A stretch of 64,000 nucleotides of DNA from Chitinophagaceae bacterium (GTDB lineage: Bacteria > Bacteroidota > Bacteroidia > Chitinophagales > Chitinophagaceae): assembly GCA_022843585.1 (NCBI GenBank), contig JALHNJ010000001.1, forward strand, positions 1,302,001-1,366,000, read 5' to 3'. The translations under genes were made by a program, and so were the position numbers. Positions 17,889 through 26,184 of the stretch are shown here, piece by piece; the stretch's first letter is position 1, and every line of letters begins with the position of its first letter. A model generated the notes under the pieces. The model made no database searches and had not been told where the DNA came from. It saw nothing but the letters and a program-made list of their open reading frames with translations.

Positions 17889-20345
17889 TTAAAACGCTTT
17901 CTTACCATCATCATTTGGTTTTTTATCGGCATTCTTTACATATTTCTCTAGCCAATTAAATTGTTCCGCCAATGTATGCAATACGTTCTCACGGCCTGCA
18001 TAACCATGCGATTCGTAAGGAAGACTTACAAATTTCACAGTACCGCCATTTCCTTTAATAGCATTGAACATTCTTTCACTTTGTATCGGGAATGTACCGG
18101 TGTTATTATCCATTTCGCCATGCACTAAGAGGATAGGAGTTTTAATTTTATCGGCATGTGTAAATGGACTCATATCAGTATAGAGATCCAAAGCCTGCCA
18201 GTAGGTTCGATCTTCATTTTGAAAACCAAATGGAGTTAGCGAACGGTTATAGGCACCGCTTCTTGCAATACCTGCCTTAAACAGTTTAGTATGCGCCAGT
18301 AAATTAGCCGTCATAAATGCACCATAACTGTGTCCGCCTACTGCTACACGGTTTCTATCACCAACGCCTAATGAATCCAGCACATTGATAGCAGCTTCCG
18401 CATTCATAGTTAACTGTTCAATAAAATTATCATTCGGCTTTTTATCTTTGCTGGTAGCAACGATCGGCATTTCTGCATTGCTTAATACAGCATAACCTTG
18501 TGTAACATAAAAAACGGGAGAGCCGCCGCCTACTAAAGTAAACTTATGTTCGCTTCCACGAATTTGTGCAGCATCAGCAGCAGAATTATATTCAGCAGGG
18601 TAAGCCCATATTAATACAGGTAACTTTCCATCTCTCTTTGCATCATATCCTTTTGGTAAATACAGATCACCGGTAAGGTCAACACCATCGGCTCTTTTAT
18701 ATCTTATTTTTTCTTTGCTTACGCCTTCCAGTTGCGGATAAGGATTAGAGAAGCTGGTCAATTGCCTGTCTGCCACACGCAGCTTCAGGTTTTTGATCCA
18801 GTAATTCGGCATTTCTTTTTCGCTTTCCCGGCGGGTTAGTAATACCAGTTTATCGGCATCCATTACACGAACAACATTTTCAAAATAACCTTCGTTAGAA
18901 CGCCAGATAATATCAGTTTTCTTAGTAGCAATATCAAAAGTTGCCAGGAACGGAAGGTCACCTTTTGGAGAGCTACCGGTTGGATTGTTCATTAAGAGTT
19001 TAGTGCCATTTTCAATCAGTTTAATTACGTTGCGGTCAAATTGATTTTTTTCTGTCACCGGAAAACCGGGATTTGAATAAGCATCCGTTGTGTTTCTTTC
19101 CATCAGCATTTCAATTTCTCCTGTTGATGGATTGTATTTGTTTGTTTGTGTACGTTGCTTGCCCCTAAGACCTTCGCTTACCAAAGCAAAATTTGCATTG
19201 CCCCAGCTTACTCCATTGAAACGCATTTTTGTTTTAAATAATTCTTTTGGAGTTGTATTAAACGGAGCTGACAAAGCATAAACCACATCATGGTAGTCAA
19301 CATTTTTCCTGATGAAACCACTGTCTAATGGCATACACCAGGTAACGGTGGCTGCTTCATCATCTCTCCAGTCAAATGCACGGGGAGCCATTTGCACATT
19401 ATCATTACCGCTTGGTGCAGTTTCGGCAGAAGGTAATTCAGCTAATTGTTTGATCACTTTTCCACTCATATCTGTAATTACAACAACAGATGGAAAGCCA
19501 TTGGCAGGAACAGTGTAAGAAAATGGTTTCTTCAGTGTTCTTACGATCATATATTTTTTATCCGGCGAAACTGAAAAGCTGCTGTAAATAGCCGGCTGAC
19601 CAATTTTTGTTTCTACACCATTTACATTTTTTACTAATTGAGTAGTAGCATAAAATTCATACAACTGCTCATCGTATGGGTTTTTAATTAGGTCCTGGTA
19701 AGTGGGACGAGGAGTAGCTTTGCCATAATTCTCCTGCACTGTTGGTCCTTTTGGTACTGGTGGTTTGGCTGGAGCTGCAGTAGCAGCTTTCAATGTAGTT
19801 TTATATAACAGGGTGTTATCATCCAGCCACTGATAGTTGCCGCCGCCAAGTACATTCAATGCGGTCTTATTTACTTTAGTAGCTTTTTGTGTAGCCACAT
19901 CGATCACATACAAATCAACTCTGCTATTTGTAGTATGGATGAAAGCAATTTTTTTATCATTGGGACTCCAGCTAATGCTTCCCGCAAATAATGGAGAAGG
20001 AAGCCCTGTTATTTTAAATTCTTTACTACTGCTTACATTTCTCAGGTATAGTTCGTTTATATAGTTCTGGCGACTCGGCGCAAAATTTTCCGGGTTGATA
20101 CGAAGACCGGCAATTTTTAATTCAGGTCTTGCCAGTTCTTCCACAGAAGGATAGCTGCTGCTTTGTGTAAACAACATCCATTCGCCTTTATCATCAAGAC
20201 TTACATTAGGTGAGCTTTTTGCTAACAGCATGTCGGCAATATCTTTTGGCGGTGTTTTATATCCTCCATCATCCTGTGCCTTTACAAATAAGGTAAGAAG
20301 CAGCAAGAATAATGTGCTAATAGTAGCAATAGGTCTTTTTGGCAT
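17889..20345 (-). CDS. Exported S9 family peptidase (glutamyl endopeptidase-like, S9D)
   Basis: This 818-residue serine peptidase of the prolyl oligopeptidase family has a signal peptide (ending VKAQ). The first about 560 residues form the beta-propeller that restricts access. The C-terminal alpha/beta-hydrolase domain holds the triad: Ser673 in GGHSYGAFMTAN, Asp746 in HGEMDNNTG and His780 in YESHGYAG. The segment ARSGAYNRSLTPFGFQNEDR strongly resembles the plant chloroplast glutamyl endopeptidase subfamily. It probably degrades peptides after acidic residues in the periplasm. It stands alone with a possible terminator. Confidence 0.93.
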   Translation of the reverse strand: MPKRPIATISTLFLLLLTLFVKAQDDGGYKTPPKDIADMLLAKSSPNVSLDDKGEWMLFTQSSSYPSVEELARPELKIAGLRINPENFAPSRQNYINELYLRNVSSSKEFKITGLPSPLFAGSISWSPNDKKIAFIHTTNSRVDLYVIDVATQKATKVNKTALNVLGGGNYQWLDDNTLLYKTTLKAATAAPAKPPVPKGPTVQENYGKATPRPTYQDLIKNPYDEQLYEFYATTQLVKNVNGVETKIGQPAIYSSFSVSPDKKYMIVRTLKKPFSYTVPANGFPSVVVITDMSGKVIKQLAELPSAETAPSGNDNVQMAPRAFDWRDDEAATVTWCMPLDSGFIRKNVDYHDVVYALSAPFNTTPKELFKTKMRFNGVSWGNANFALVSEGLRGKQRTQTNKYNPSTGEIEMLMERNTTDAYSNPGFPVTEKNQFDRNVIKLIENGTKLLMNNPTGSSPKGDLPFLATFDIATKKTDIIWRSNEGYFENVVRVMDADKLVLLTRRESEKEMPNYWIKNLKLRVADRQLTSFSNPYPQLEGVSKEKIRYKRADGVDLTGDLYLPKGYDAKRDGKLPVLIWAYPAEYNSAADAAQIRGSEHKFTLVGGGSPVFYVTQGYAVLSNAEMPIVATSKDKKPNDNFIEQLTMNAEAAINVLDSLGVGDRNRVAVGGHSYGAFMTANLLAHTKLFKAGIARSGAYNRSLTPFGFQNEDRTYWQALDLYTDMSPFTHADKIKTPILLVHGEMDNNTGTFPIQSERMFNAIKGNGGTVKFVSLPYESHGYAGRENVLHTLAEQFNWLEKYVKNADKKPNDDGKKAF

Positions 20346-20501
20346 AATTGGTAAATTTAGTAGCCTAAGGTAAGCAAGTAATAGGCATGCTGTTATGCCG
20401 GAGGTATAATTTTTTTTAAACGGAGTTTATTGCTTTCAAATAGGACAACACATGAAAAAGAAATATCAATTGAGAGGAGAAATGCAGTATTTTCTATTGC
20501 A

Positions 20502-20783
20502 TCAATTTAGAACATCAGCAAACTCCGGCTTCTTTTTAAATACAGCATTTGCAAAAGGGCATAGTGGAATAATTTTGATAGTGTGTTTGCGGGCATATTC
20601 CACGGCAGTATTTACTAATTGATAGCCCACATTTTGGCCACGCAGTTCATCGCTAACTTCTGTGTGTTCGATTATCATTTTTTCGGTTGAAGGCATGGTG
20701 TAAACCATTTCGGCCAGAATAGCACCTTCTTCGCCAACATAAAAAAGACCTTTAGAGCCAACTTGTTTGTGATGAATGACCAT
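20502..20783 (-). CDS. Small GNAT-like N-acetyltransferase (YidJ/Gtn1 type)
   Basis: This 93-residue protein is the short acetyltransferase-like family typified by human GATD/Gtn1 and COG2388. Visible motifs are AEMVYTMPSTEKMIIEHTEV, then the acetyl-CoA-binding SDELRGQNVGYQLVNTAVEYAR, and the diagnostic IIPLCPFANAVFKKKPEF with its Cys. The acceptor substrate is unknown. It is divergent from the trp operon; its start codon lies 33 nt from the trp promoter -33 box. Confidence 0.85.
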   Translation of the reverse strand: MVIHHKQVGSKGLFYVGEEGAILAEMVYTMPSTEKMIIEHTEVSDELRGQNVGYQLVNTAVEYARKHTIKIIPLCPFANAVFKKKPEFADVLN

Positions 20784-20815
20784 ATTGTGGGATTTAGCTA
20801 TGAATTTAAAAAGAA

Positions 20816-20846
20816 TTTGTGAATGTCGATTTTGCTTTTATATTTG
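20816..20846 (+). promoter_or_regulatory. Promoter of the trp operon
   Basis: TTTG at 20816-20819, 19 nt, then TATATTTG at 20839-20846 matches the Bacteroidota promoter consensus at both boxes and spacing. Transcription would begin about 4-6 nt downstream, at or next to the GTG (20851) that opens the Trp-rich leader frame. Confidence 0.75.
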
Positions 20847-20850
20847 CCCT

Positions 20851-20907
20851 GTGATAAAGCATACAAACAATATTTGGTGGTGGCATACAACTCTAAGGGG
20901 TCTGTAA
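20851..20907 (+). CDS. trpL: trp operon leader peptide with three consecutive Trp codons
   Basis: A short frame GTG...TAA encodes 18 residues, MIKHTNNIWWWHTTLRGL, with TGG TGG TGG at 20875-20883. Three Trp codons in a row, in a short frame between a promoter and trpE and just upstream of competing hairpins, are the hallmark of ribosome-mediated attenuation. In this frame the only usual start codon is the GTG at 20851; no ATG is available. The stop codon directly follows the antiterminator left arm (20897-20904), so a ribosome finishing the leader would cover that arm, while one stalled at Trp would leave most of it free. Confidence 0.83.
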   Translation: MIKHTNNIWWWHTTLRGL

Positions 20908-20970
20908 TGTCATAAATCTGTATTGTACCATTATATTCAGGCCCCGACATAGTTCGGGGCTTTTATTTTA
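20897..20970 (+). promoter_or_regulatory. trp attenuator: antiterminator and terminator hairpins
   Basis: The terminator is GCCCCGA (20941-20947) paired with TCGGGGC (20954-20960), followed by TTTTATTTTA, 16 nt before the trpE ATG. The alternative antiterminator pairs GGGGTCTG (20897-20904) with CAGGCCCC (20938-20945), eight pairs including one G-U, and uses up the left arm of the terminator. The two structures cannot coexist. A separate 1:2 pause hairpin is not obvious. Confidence 0.82.
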
Positions 20971-20976
20971 TACCAA

Positions 20977-22392
20977 ATGAAGAAGATAGCAATAAATACA
21001 ACTTGTAAAAGATTGCTGGCAGATGTATTCACACCTGTAAGCATCTACCTGCGGCTACGGGATAAATTCCGGGATACAATTCTGCTGGAAAGTACTGACC
21101 ATCATTCATCAGAAAACAGCTATTCGTTCATCTGTATCAATGCCATTGGTGGAATGGAAATCCGTTCAGCAGATACCATCGAATTTAAACTACCGGGACA
21201 GAAGCCAGAAAAAGTTCCGTTAAAAAATACTAACGAAGTGCCGCATCTATTGTGGGATTTCATGCAAAAGTTTGATATAAAGAAAGGCGAAACAAAGGAA
21301 GAAAAATTTGCACAAGGACTATTCGGTTATACCACTTATGATGCAGTGCAGTTCTTTGATACTGTAAAACTGACAACCGACAACCGACAATCGACAGATA
21401 TTCCTCTGATGCGTTACCGACTTTACCAATACGTAATTGCCATCAATCACTTCAAAGACGAACTATTCATCTGCGAGAATAAGATCAACGGAGTTGAAAG
21501 CGATCTTGCAGCAGTAGAGTCGTTGATAAGAAGTAAAGATGTTCCTGTTTATCCTTTTAGTGCAAAAGGGGAAGAAAGCTCGAACATGACTGACGAAGCA
21601 TATAAAGAAATGGTGAAGCAGGGTATTGCAAGTTGTCACAGAGGCGATGTGTTTCAAATTGTATTGAGCCGAAGATTTCAGCAAAAATTCATTGGTGATG
21701 AATTTAATGTGTACAGGGCCTTGCGCAGTGTAAACCCTTCACCATATTTATTCTTTTTCGATTACGGAGATTATAAATTAATGGGCTCATCGCCGGAAGC
21801 ACAATTGGTTATTAGCAATGGCAAGGCAGTCGTACATCCAATTGCCGGCACCTTTAAAAGAACAGGCGATGATGAAGCAGATAAAATTGCTACCGAAACA
21901 TTATTAAAAGATCCCAAGGAAAATGCCGAACATGTAATGCTGGTAGATTTGGCAAGGAATGATTTGAGCCGTTTATGCGATGACGTAGAAGTAGCACATT
22001 ATCGCCAGATACAATATTTTTCTCATGTTATTCATTTGGTAAGTGAAGTAGTGGGTAAAGTAAGAGCAGGAAGTAATCCATTTGAAATGGTAGCGAAAAC
22101 TTTTCCTGCCGGTACTTTAAGTGGGGCACCAAAATTTAAAGCTATGAGTTTGATCGATTCATTTGAACCAACTTCAAGAAGTTATTACGGTGGTGCTATC
22201 GGATTTATGGGATTTGATGGCAGTTGCAATCATGCCATTATGATCAGAACATTTTTAAGCAGGAATAATACACTAACATACCAGGCAGGTGCTGGTGTGG
22301 TGGCTGCAAGTAATCCTGAGAGTGAATTGCAGGAAGTAAATAATAAATTAGGGGCGTTAAAAAAGGCTATTGTGTTAGCAGAAAATATTTGA
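20977..22392 (+). CDS. trpE: Anthranilate synthase component I
   Basis: TrpE converts chorismate to anthranilate with ammonia from TrpG, the first committed step to tryptophan. The 471-residue protein has the N-terminal regulatory region with LLESTDHHSSENSYSFI (the LLES feedback-binding type motif) and the chorismate-binding core: SPEAQLV, HPIAGTFKRTGDDEAD, EHVMLVDLARNDLSR, FPAGTLSGAPKFKAM, YYGGAIGFMGFDG and QAGAGVVAASNPESE. It is the first gene of the operon, behind the attenuator. Three heptamer copies at 21373-21393 give the local residues TTDNRQST. Confidence 0.97.
   Translation: MKKIAINTTCKRLLADVFTPVSIYLRLRDKFRDTILLESTDHHSSENSYSFICINAIGGMEIRSADTIEFKLPGQKPEKVPLKNTNEVPHLLWDFMQKFDIKKGETKEEKFAQGLFGYTTYDAVQFFDTVKLTTDNRQSTDIPLMRYRLYQYVIAINHFKDELFICENKINGVESDLAAVESLIRSKDVPVYPFSAKGEESSNMTDEAYKEMVKQGIASCHRGDVFQIVLSRRFQQKFIGDEFNVYRALRSVNPSPYLFFFDYGDYKLMGSSPEAQLVISNGKAVVHPIAGTFKRTGDDEADKIATETLLKDPKENAEHVMLVDLARNDLSRLCDDVEVAHYRQIQYFSHVIHLVSEVVGKVRAGSNPFEMVAKTFPAGTLSGAPKFKAMSLIDSFEPTSRSYYGGAIGFMGFDGSCNHAIMIRTFLSRNNTLTYQAGAGVVAASNPESELQEVNNKLGALKKAIVLAENI
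21373..21393 (+). repeat. Three tandem heptamers (ACAACCG) within trpE
   Basis: ACAACCG is repeated at 21373-21379 and 21380-21386, with a third copy (ACAATCG) at 21387-21393. Three copies give 21 nt and keep the frame; gain or loss of one would shift it. Confidence 0.6.
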
Positions 22393-22393
22393 T

Positions 22394-22966
22394 ATGAAGA
22401 TCCTTGTTTTTGATAATTACGATTCATTCACTTACAATCTTGTCCATTTGGTAGAAAAGATAACGCATACAAAAGTTGATGTGTATCGAAATGACCAGAT
22501 AGCTATGGAGAAAGTAAAGGAGTATGATAAGATCATTTTATCTCCCGGCCCGGGTATTCCTGAAGAAGCCGGAATGTTATTGCCATTGATAAAAGAATAC
22601 GCAGCCACTAAATCTATCCTTGGTGTTTGTCTTGGTCACCAGGCGATAGGTGAAGCTTTTGGTGGGTCGTTGACAAATTTGTCAACAGTCTATCATGGTG
22701 TGGCTACTCCTGTAAAGATTGACGTAACTAAAAAGTCTCAGTTGTTTAATGGTTTGCCCAATACTTTAGAAGTTGGTCGTTATCATAGTTGGATTATAAA
22801 TGAAAATAATTTCCCTGCTGAATTGGAAGTAACTGCAAGAGATGAGAATAGTTATATTATGGCATTGCAACATAAAAAATATGATTTGCAGGGGGTGCAG
22901 TTTCATCCGGAAAGTGTGTTGACACCAAAGGGAGAAGATATTTTACGGAACTGGTTGAAGAACTAA
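22394..22966 (+). CDS. trpG: Anthranilate synthase component II (glutamine amidotransferase)
   Basis: TrpG supplies ammonia from glutamine to TrpE. The 190-residue class I glutaminase shows DNYDSFTYNLVHLVE, LSPGPGIPEEAG, the nucleophile Cys in LGVCLGHQAIGE, VGRYHSW, and the catalytic GVQFHPESVLTPKG His/Glu. It begins 1 nt after the trpE stop, so translation is probably coupled to give equal subunits. Such proteins can also serve PabB; no pabB is seen here. Confidence 0.97.
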   Translation: MKILVFDNYDSFTYNLVHLVEKITHTKVDVYRNDQIAMEKVKEYDKIILSPGPGIPEEAGMLLPLIKEYAATKSILGVCLGHQAIGEAFGGSLTNLSTVYHGVATPVKIDVTKKSQLFNGLPNTLEVGRYHSWIINENNFPAELEVTARDENSYIMALQHKKYDLQGVQFHPESVLTPKGEDILRNWLKN

Positions 22967-22990
22967 TTTGAAAAATTTGTAAATGATACA

Positions 22991-23983
22991 ATGAAGAAAA
23001 TACTTCAATTTTTATTCGAGCATAAAACATTAAGCCGGGAAGCCGCAAAGGATGTTTTAGTCAACATAGGTAAAGGCGTGTACAACGAACATGAGGTAAC
23101 CGCTTTTATGACGGTGTACCTGATGCGAAGTATTACTATTGAGGAATTGCAAGGTTTCAGAGATGCATTGTTAGAATTATGTGTAAAAGCAGATTTGAGT
23201 GAGAATGATACATTAGACATCGTTGGTACCGGTGGTGATGGAAAGAATACTTTTAACATTTCTACACTTTCTTGTTTTATAGTGGCAGGCACCGGGCAAA
23301 AAGTGGCGAAACATGGAAACTATGGTGCATCGTCCATCAGCGGAGCAAGTAATGTGATGGAACAATTAGGTTATACTTTTAGTAATGATAACAATAAACT
23401 GAAAAGGGAAATGGAAGAGGCGGGTATCTGCTTCTTGCATGCACCCTTATTTCATCCTGCATTAAAAACGGTTGGGCCAATAAGAAAGAACCTGGCCATG
23501 CGGACCTTCTTCAACATGCTTGGGCCAATGGCGAATCCTGCACATCCTAAATTTCAATTGGTAGGGGTGTATAGTTTGGAAATGGCGAGAATTTACAATT
23601 ACTTATTGCAGCAAACGGAAAAAGCCTTCACCATCATTCATAGTTTAGACGGATATGACGAGATTTCGTTGACCAACGATACTAAAGTAATAACTAATGA
23701 AGGTGAACGAATAATGACACCGGAACAGCTCGGAAAACGTATGGTTTCACCAGAAGATATTAGTGGGGGAAACAGTGTGGAAGATGCAGCGAAGATTTTC
23801 ACCACTATATTAAAAGGAGAAGGGACATTTGCACAAAATGCTGTCGTGCTGGCTAATGCAGCCATGGCTTTACATTGCACAGGAAAGTATAAAACTTATG
23901 AAGATGCATATAATGCAGCAGTAGTAAGTTTAGAAAGCGGAAAAGCGAATGAATGCCTGACAAAGCTTGTAGGAATGTCTTGA
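22991..23983 (+). CDS. trpD: Anthranilate phosphoribosyltransferase
   Basis: TrpD transfers phosphoribose from PRPP to anthranilate. The 330-residue protein carries DIVGTGGDGKNTFNIST, the PRPP-binding signature, KHGNYGASSISGASNVMEQLG, and RTFFNMLGPMANPAHP. The length is normal. The gene follows trpG after 24 nt in the same operon. It is a stand-alone TrpD, not fused to TrpG. Confidence 0.97.
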   Translation: MKKILQFLFEHKTLSREAAKDVLVNIGKGVYNEHEVTAFMTVYLMRSITIEELQGFRDALLELCVKADLSENDTLDIVGTGGDGKNTFNISTLSCFIVAGTGQKVAKHGNYGASSISGASNVMEQLGYTFSNDNNKLKREMEEAGICFLHAPLFHPALKTVGPIRKNLAMRTFFNMLGPMANPAHPKFQLVGVYSLEMARIYNYLLQQTEKAFTIIHSLDGYDEISLTNDTKVITNEGERIMTPEQLGKRMVSPEDISGGNSVEDAAKIFTTILKGEGTFAQNAVVLANAAMALHCTGKYKTYEDAYNAAVVSLESGKANECLTKLVGMS

Positions 23984-24029
23984 TACTGGAAGTTTTGAAT
24001 TTTTATTTTTGAATATTGACTTAATACCA

Positions 24030-24824
24030 ATGGATATTTTAGAAACGATCACTGCTGCAAAAAGACTTGAAGTAGAAAAATTCAAACCAATGAGTAGTAT
24101 CGAAAGGTTTGAAAAGGATGGCTTTTTCTGGCAGATAAGAACCCGTTCGCTGGTGCAGAGTTTATTGCTGCCGGGAAGTACCGGCATCATTGCGGAGTTT
24201 AAAAGAAAAAGCCCAAGTAAGGGATGGTTCAAAACAAAAGAATTGGAAGTGGAACCTGTTGTTGTTGGTTACAACAAACATTCAGCCGGAATTTCTGTGT
24301 TAACCAACGATGAATTTTTTGGCGGCGATTTAGATGACCTGATACAAACAAAAGTGGTGAGTGATATACCGGTGCTGCGTAAAGATTTCATCATTGATAA
24401 ATGGCAGATCGCTGAAGCAAAAGCTTTTGGTGCAGATGTGATTTTACTTATAGCAGCTTGTCTAACACCGGCAGAAGTAAAAGATTTTGCAGCCTATACA
24501 AGAAGTATTGGCCTGGAATCAATACTTGAAGTTCATAATGAGGAAGAGCTGGGACATATTTGTGATGAAGTGGACATGGTAGGCGTAAACAATCGCAACC
24601 TGAAAACATTTGAGGTTGATATTCAAACATCTTTAAACCTAATTGATAAAATTCCTGGTGGAAAACCGGCTATAAGCGAAAGTGGTATCAGTAATGCCGA
24701 TGCTATTGTAACTTTAAAGGCGGCTGGATATAAAGGATTTCTGATTGGTGAGACTTTTATGAAAGAAGCCGACCCAACGATTGCTTTTGCTGATTTTATA
24801 AATCAACTAAATGCAAAAGCGTAA
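24030..24824 (+). CDS. trpC: Indole-3-glycerol phosphate synthase
   Basis: TrpC closes the indole ring from carboxyphenylamino-deoxyribulose phosphate. The frame is open from a TTG at 24009, but ATG at 24030 (MDILETI) is the normal start. Motifs are IIAEFKRKSPSKGW, the catalytic LRKDFIIDKWQI, DVILLIAACL, GVNNRNLKTFEVD and ISESGISNADAI, all standard for a TIM-barrel TrpC of about 264 residues. Its stop overlaps the next start by 1 nt. Confidence 0.97.
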   Translation: MDILETITAAKRLEVEKFKPMSSIERFEKDGFFWQIRTRSLVQSLLLPGSTGIIAEFKRKSPSKGWFKTKELEVEPVVVGYNKHSAGISVLTNDEFFGGDLDDLIQTKVVSDIPVLRKDFIIDKWQIAEAKAFGADVILLIAACLTPAEVKDFAAYTRSIGLESILEVHNEEELGHICDEVDMVGVNNRNLKTFEVDIQTSLNLIDKIPGGKPAISESGISNADAIVTLKAAGYKGFLIGETFMKEADPTIAFADFINQLNAKA

Positions 24825-25459
24825 TGAGAGTCAAAGTTTGCGGCATGACATTGCCCGAACAGGTGAATGCCCTTGAAGAAATGGGTGTTGACCTGGCAGG
24901 TTTTATTTTTTATCCCAAATCGCCGAGATATATGGGATTGAAAATTGCACCCGATAAAATGAAAAAGATTGGGGGCCGAATCGGTAAGGTCGGTGTGTTC
25001 GTTAACGAAACCTACGAAAACATCATGAAGACGGTGGAGGACTACCGGTTAGACATGGTGCAATTGCATGGCGATGAATCGGAACGTTTTTGTGATAAGC
25101 TCTCTGATTATGTAACGGTGATTAAAGCGTTTCGGTTAGGAATTAATGACCCGATTGAATGGGTGGCAAGACCCTATAATGAATATGCAGATATGTTTAT
25201 GTTCGATACATTGGGAGTTGGATATGGCGGAACCGGAAAGAAGCTGGACATTAATATATTGATGGATAAACAAATTGATAAATTGTTTTTACTGAGCGGA
25301 GGAGTAGAACCAGGTGATGTAGCGAAGCTGAAAGAATTTGCTAATGAACCAGTAGCTAAAAAATTATTTGCGGTTGACCTGGGAAACAAATTTGAAGTAG
25401 TGGCCGGAGTGAAAGATATTAATATGATAGAATCTTTTGTAAACGAATTAAGAAAATAA
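24824..25459 (+). CDS. trpF: Phosphoribosylanthranilate isomerase, first and more divergent copy
   Basis: TrpF isomerises phosphoribosylanthranilate to the ribulose form (Amadori rearrangement). This 211-residue TIM barrel keeps the general-base Cys in VKVCGMT, MVQLHGDES, the catalytic Asp in MFDTLG and the LLSGGVEPGDV phosphate loop. It differs from most TrpF proteins at the C-terminal phosphate loop (DLGNKFEVVAGVKD) and at GGTGKKLDIN, where GGTG..FDW is usual. It starts within the trpC stop codon. A paralogue follows 10 nt later, so it may have taken a shifted substrate range or may simply be redundant. Confidence 0.88.
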   Translation: MRVKVCGMTLPEQVNALEEMGVDLAGFIFYPKSPRYMGLKIAPDKMKKIGGRIGKVGVFVNETYENIMKTVEDYRLDMVQLHGDESERFCDKLSDYVTVIKAFRLGINDPIEWVARPYNEYADMFMFDTLGVGYGGTGKKLDINILMDKQIDKLFLLSGGVEPGDVAKLKEFANEPVAKKLFAVDLGNKFEVVAGVKDINMIESFVNELRK

Positions 25460-25469
25460 AATAGTAACG

Positions 25470-26099
25470 ATGAATATTAAAGTATGCGGCATCACCGAAA
25501 TGAAACAACTGCAACAGCTAGACGGGTTGGATATTGATTTTGCAGGATTGATCTTTTACAAAGAATCTCCCCGCTATATTGGCGATAAGATTTCTAAAAC
25601 AGAATTAAAGAAGGCTGATCTTGATATAAAGAAAGTGGGTGTATTTGTAAACCCGGAGATGATCGATGTGTTAGATGCAATTGACGACTACGGATTAGAG
25701 GTAGTACAATTACATGGGGATGAAAGCCCCGAAATGTGCGAAGACCTGAGCAGCGAAGTAGAAGTGATAAAAGCTTTTAGAGTAACGGATGGGGTGGATA
25801 TTGATGAACTGGTGGTACCTTATGATGCTGTTTGTGATTATTATTTATTTGACACCGGTGGATTAAAAGAAAGTTTTGGTGGCACGGGCCAGCAATTTGA
25901 CTGGACCATTTTAACTAAAGCAAAAATTGAAAAACCTTTCTTTTTAAGTGGTGGTATTGGTGTAGATGATGCAGTTAGAATAAAAGCATTCAAACATCCT
26001 GATTATTTTGGTGTTGATATTAATAGTCGTTTTGAAAAGGAGCCTGGTGTGAAGGATATGGGATTGGTGTTGCAGTTTAAGCAGGGGTTGAAGAGGTAG
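25470..26099 (+). CDS. trpF: Phosphoribosylanthranilate isomerase, second and canonical copy
   Basis: This 209-residue TrpF has the standard motifs: VCGITEM with the catalytic Cys, AGLIFYKESPRYIG, VVQLHGDESPE, LFDTGG with the catalytic Asp, FGGTGQQFDW, FLSGGIG, and FGVDINSRFEKEPGVKD. It is the better match to known TrpF and the likely main enzyme. It arose next to the first copy by tandem duplication, judging by similarity along the whole length, but the two are well diverged. It is followed by an 85-nt gap. Confidence 0.93.
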   Translation: MNIKVCGITEMKQLQQLDGLDIDFAGLIFYKESPRYIGDKISKTELKKADLDIKKVGVFVNPEMIDVLDAIDDYGLEVVQLHGDESPEMCEDLSSEVEVIKAFRVTDGVDIDELVVPYDAVCDYYLFDTGGLKESFGGTGQQFDWTILTKAKIEKPFFLSGGIGVDDAVRIKAFKHPDYFGVDINSRFEKEPGVKDMGLVLQFKQGLKR

Positions 26100-26184
26100 G
26101 CTAAGAGATTAAAACAGATATAGAGAGGAATAGGTTAGTGTGTTAAATTCATTATTATCCCTTAACAGTTTAGATAACTTGCAT

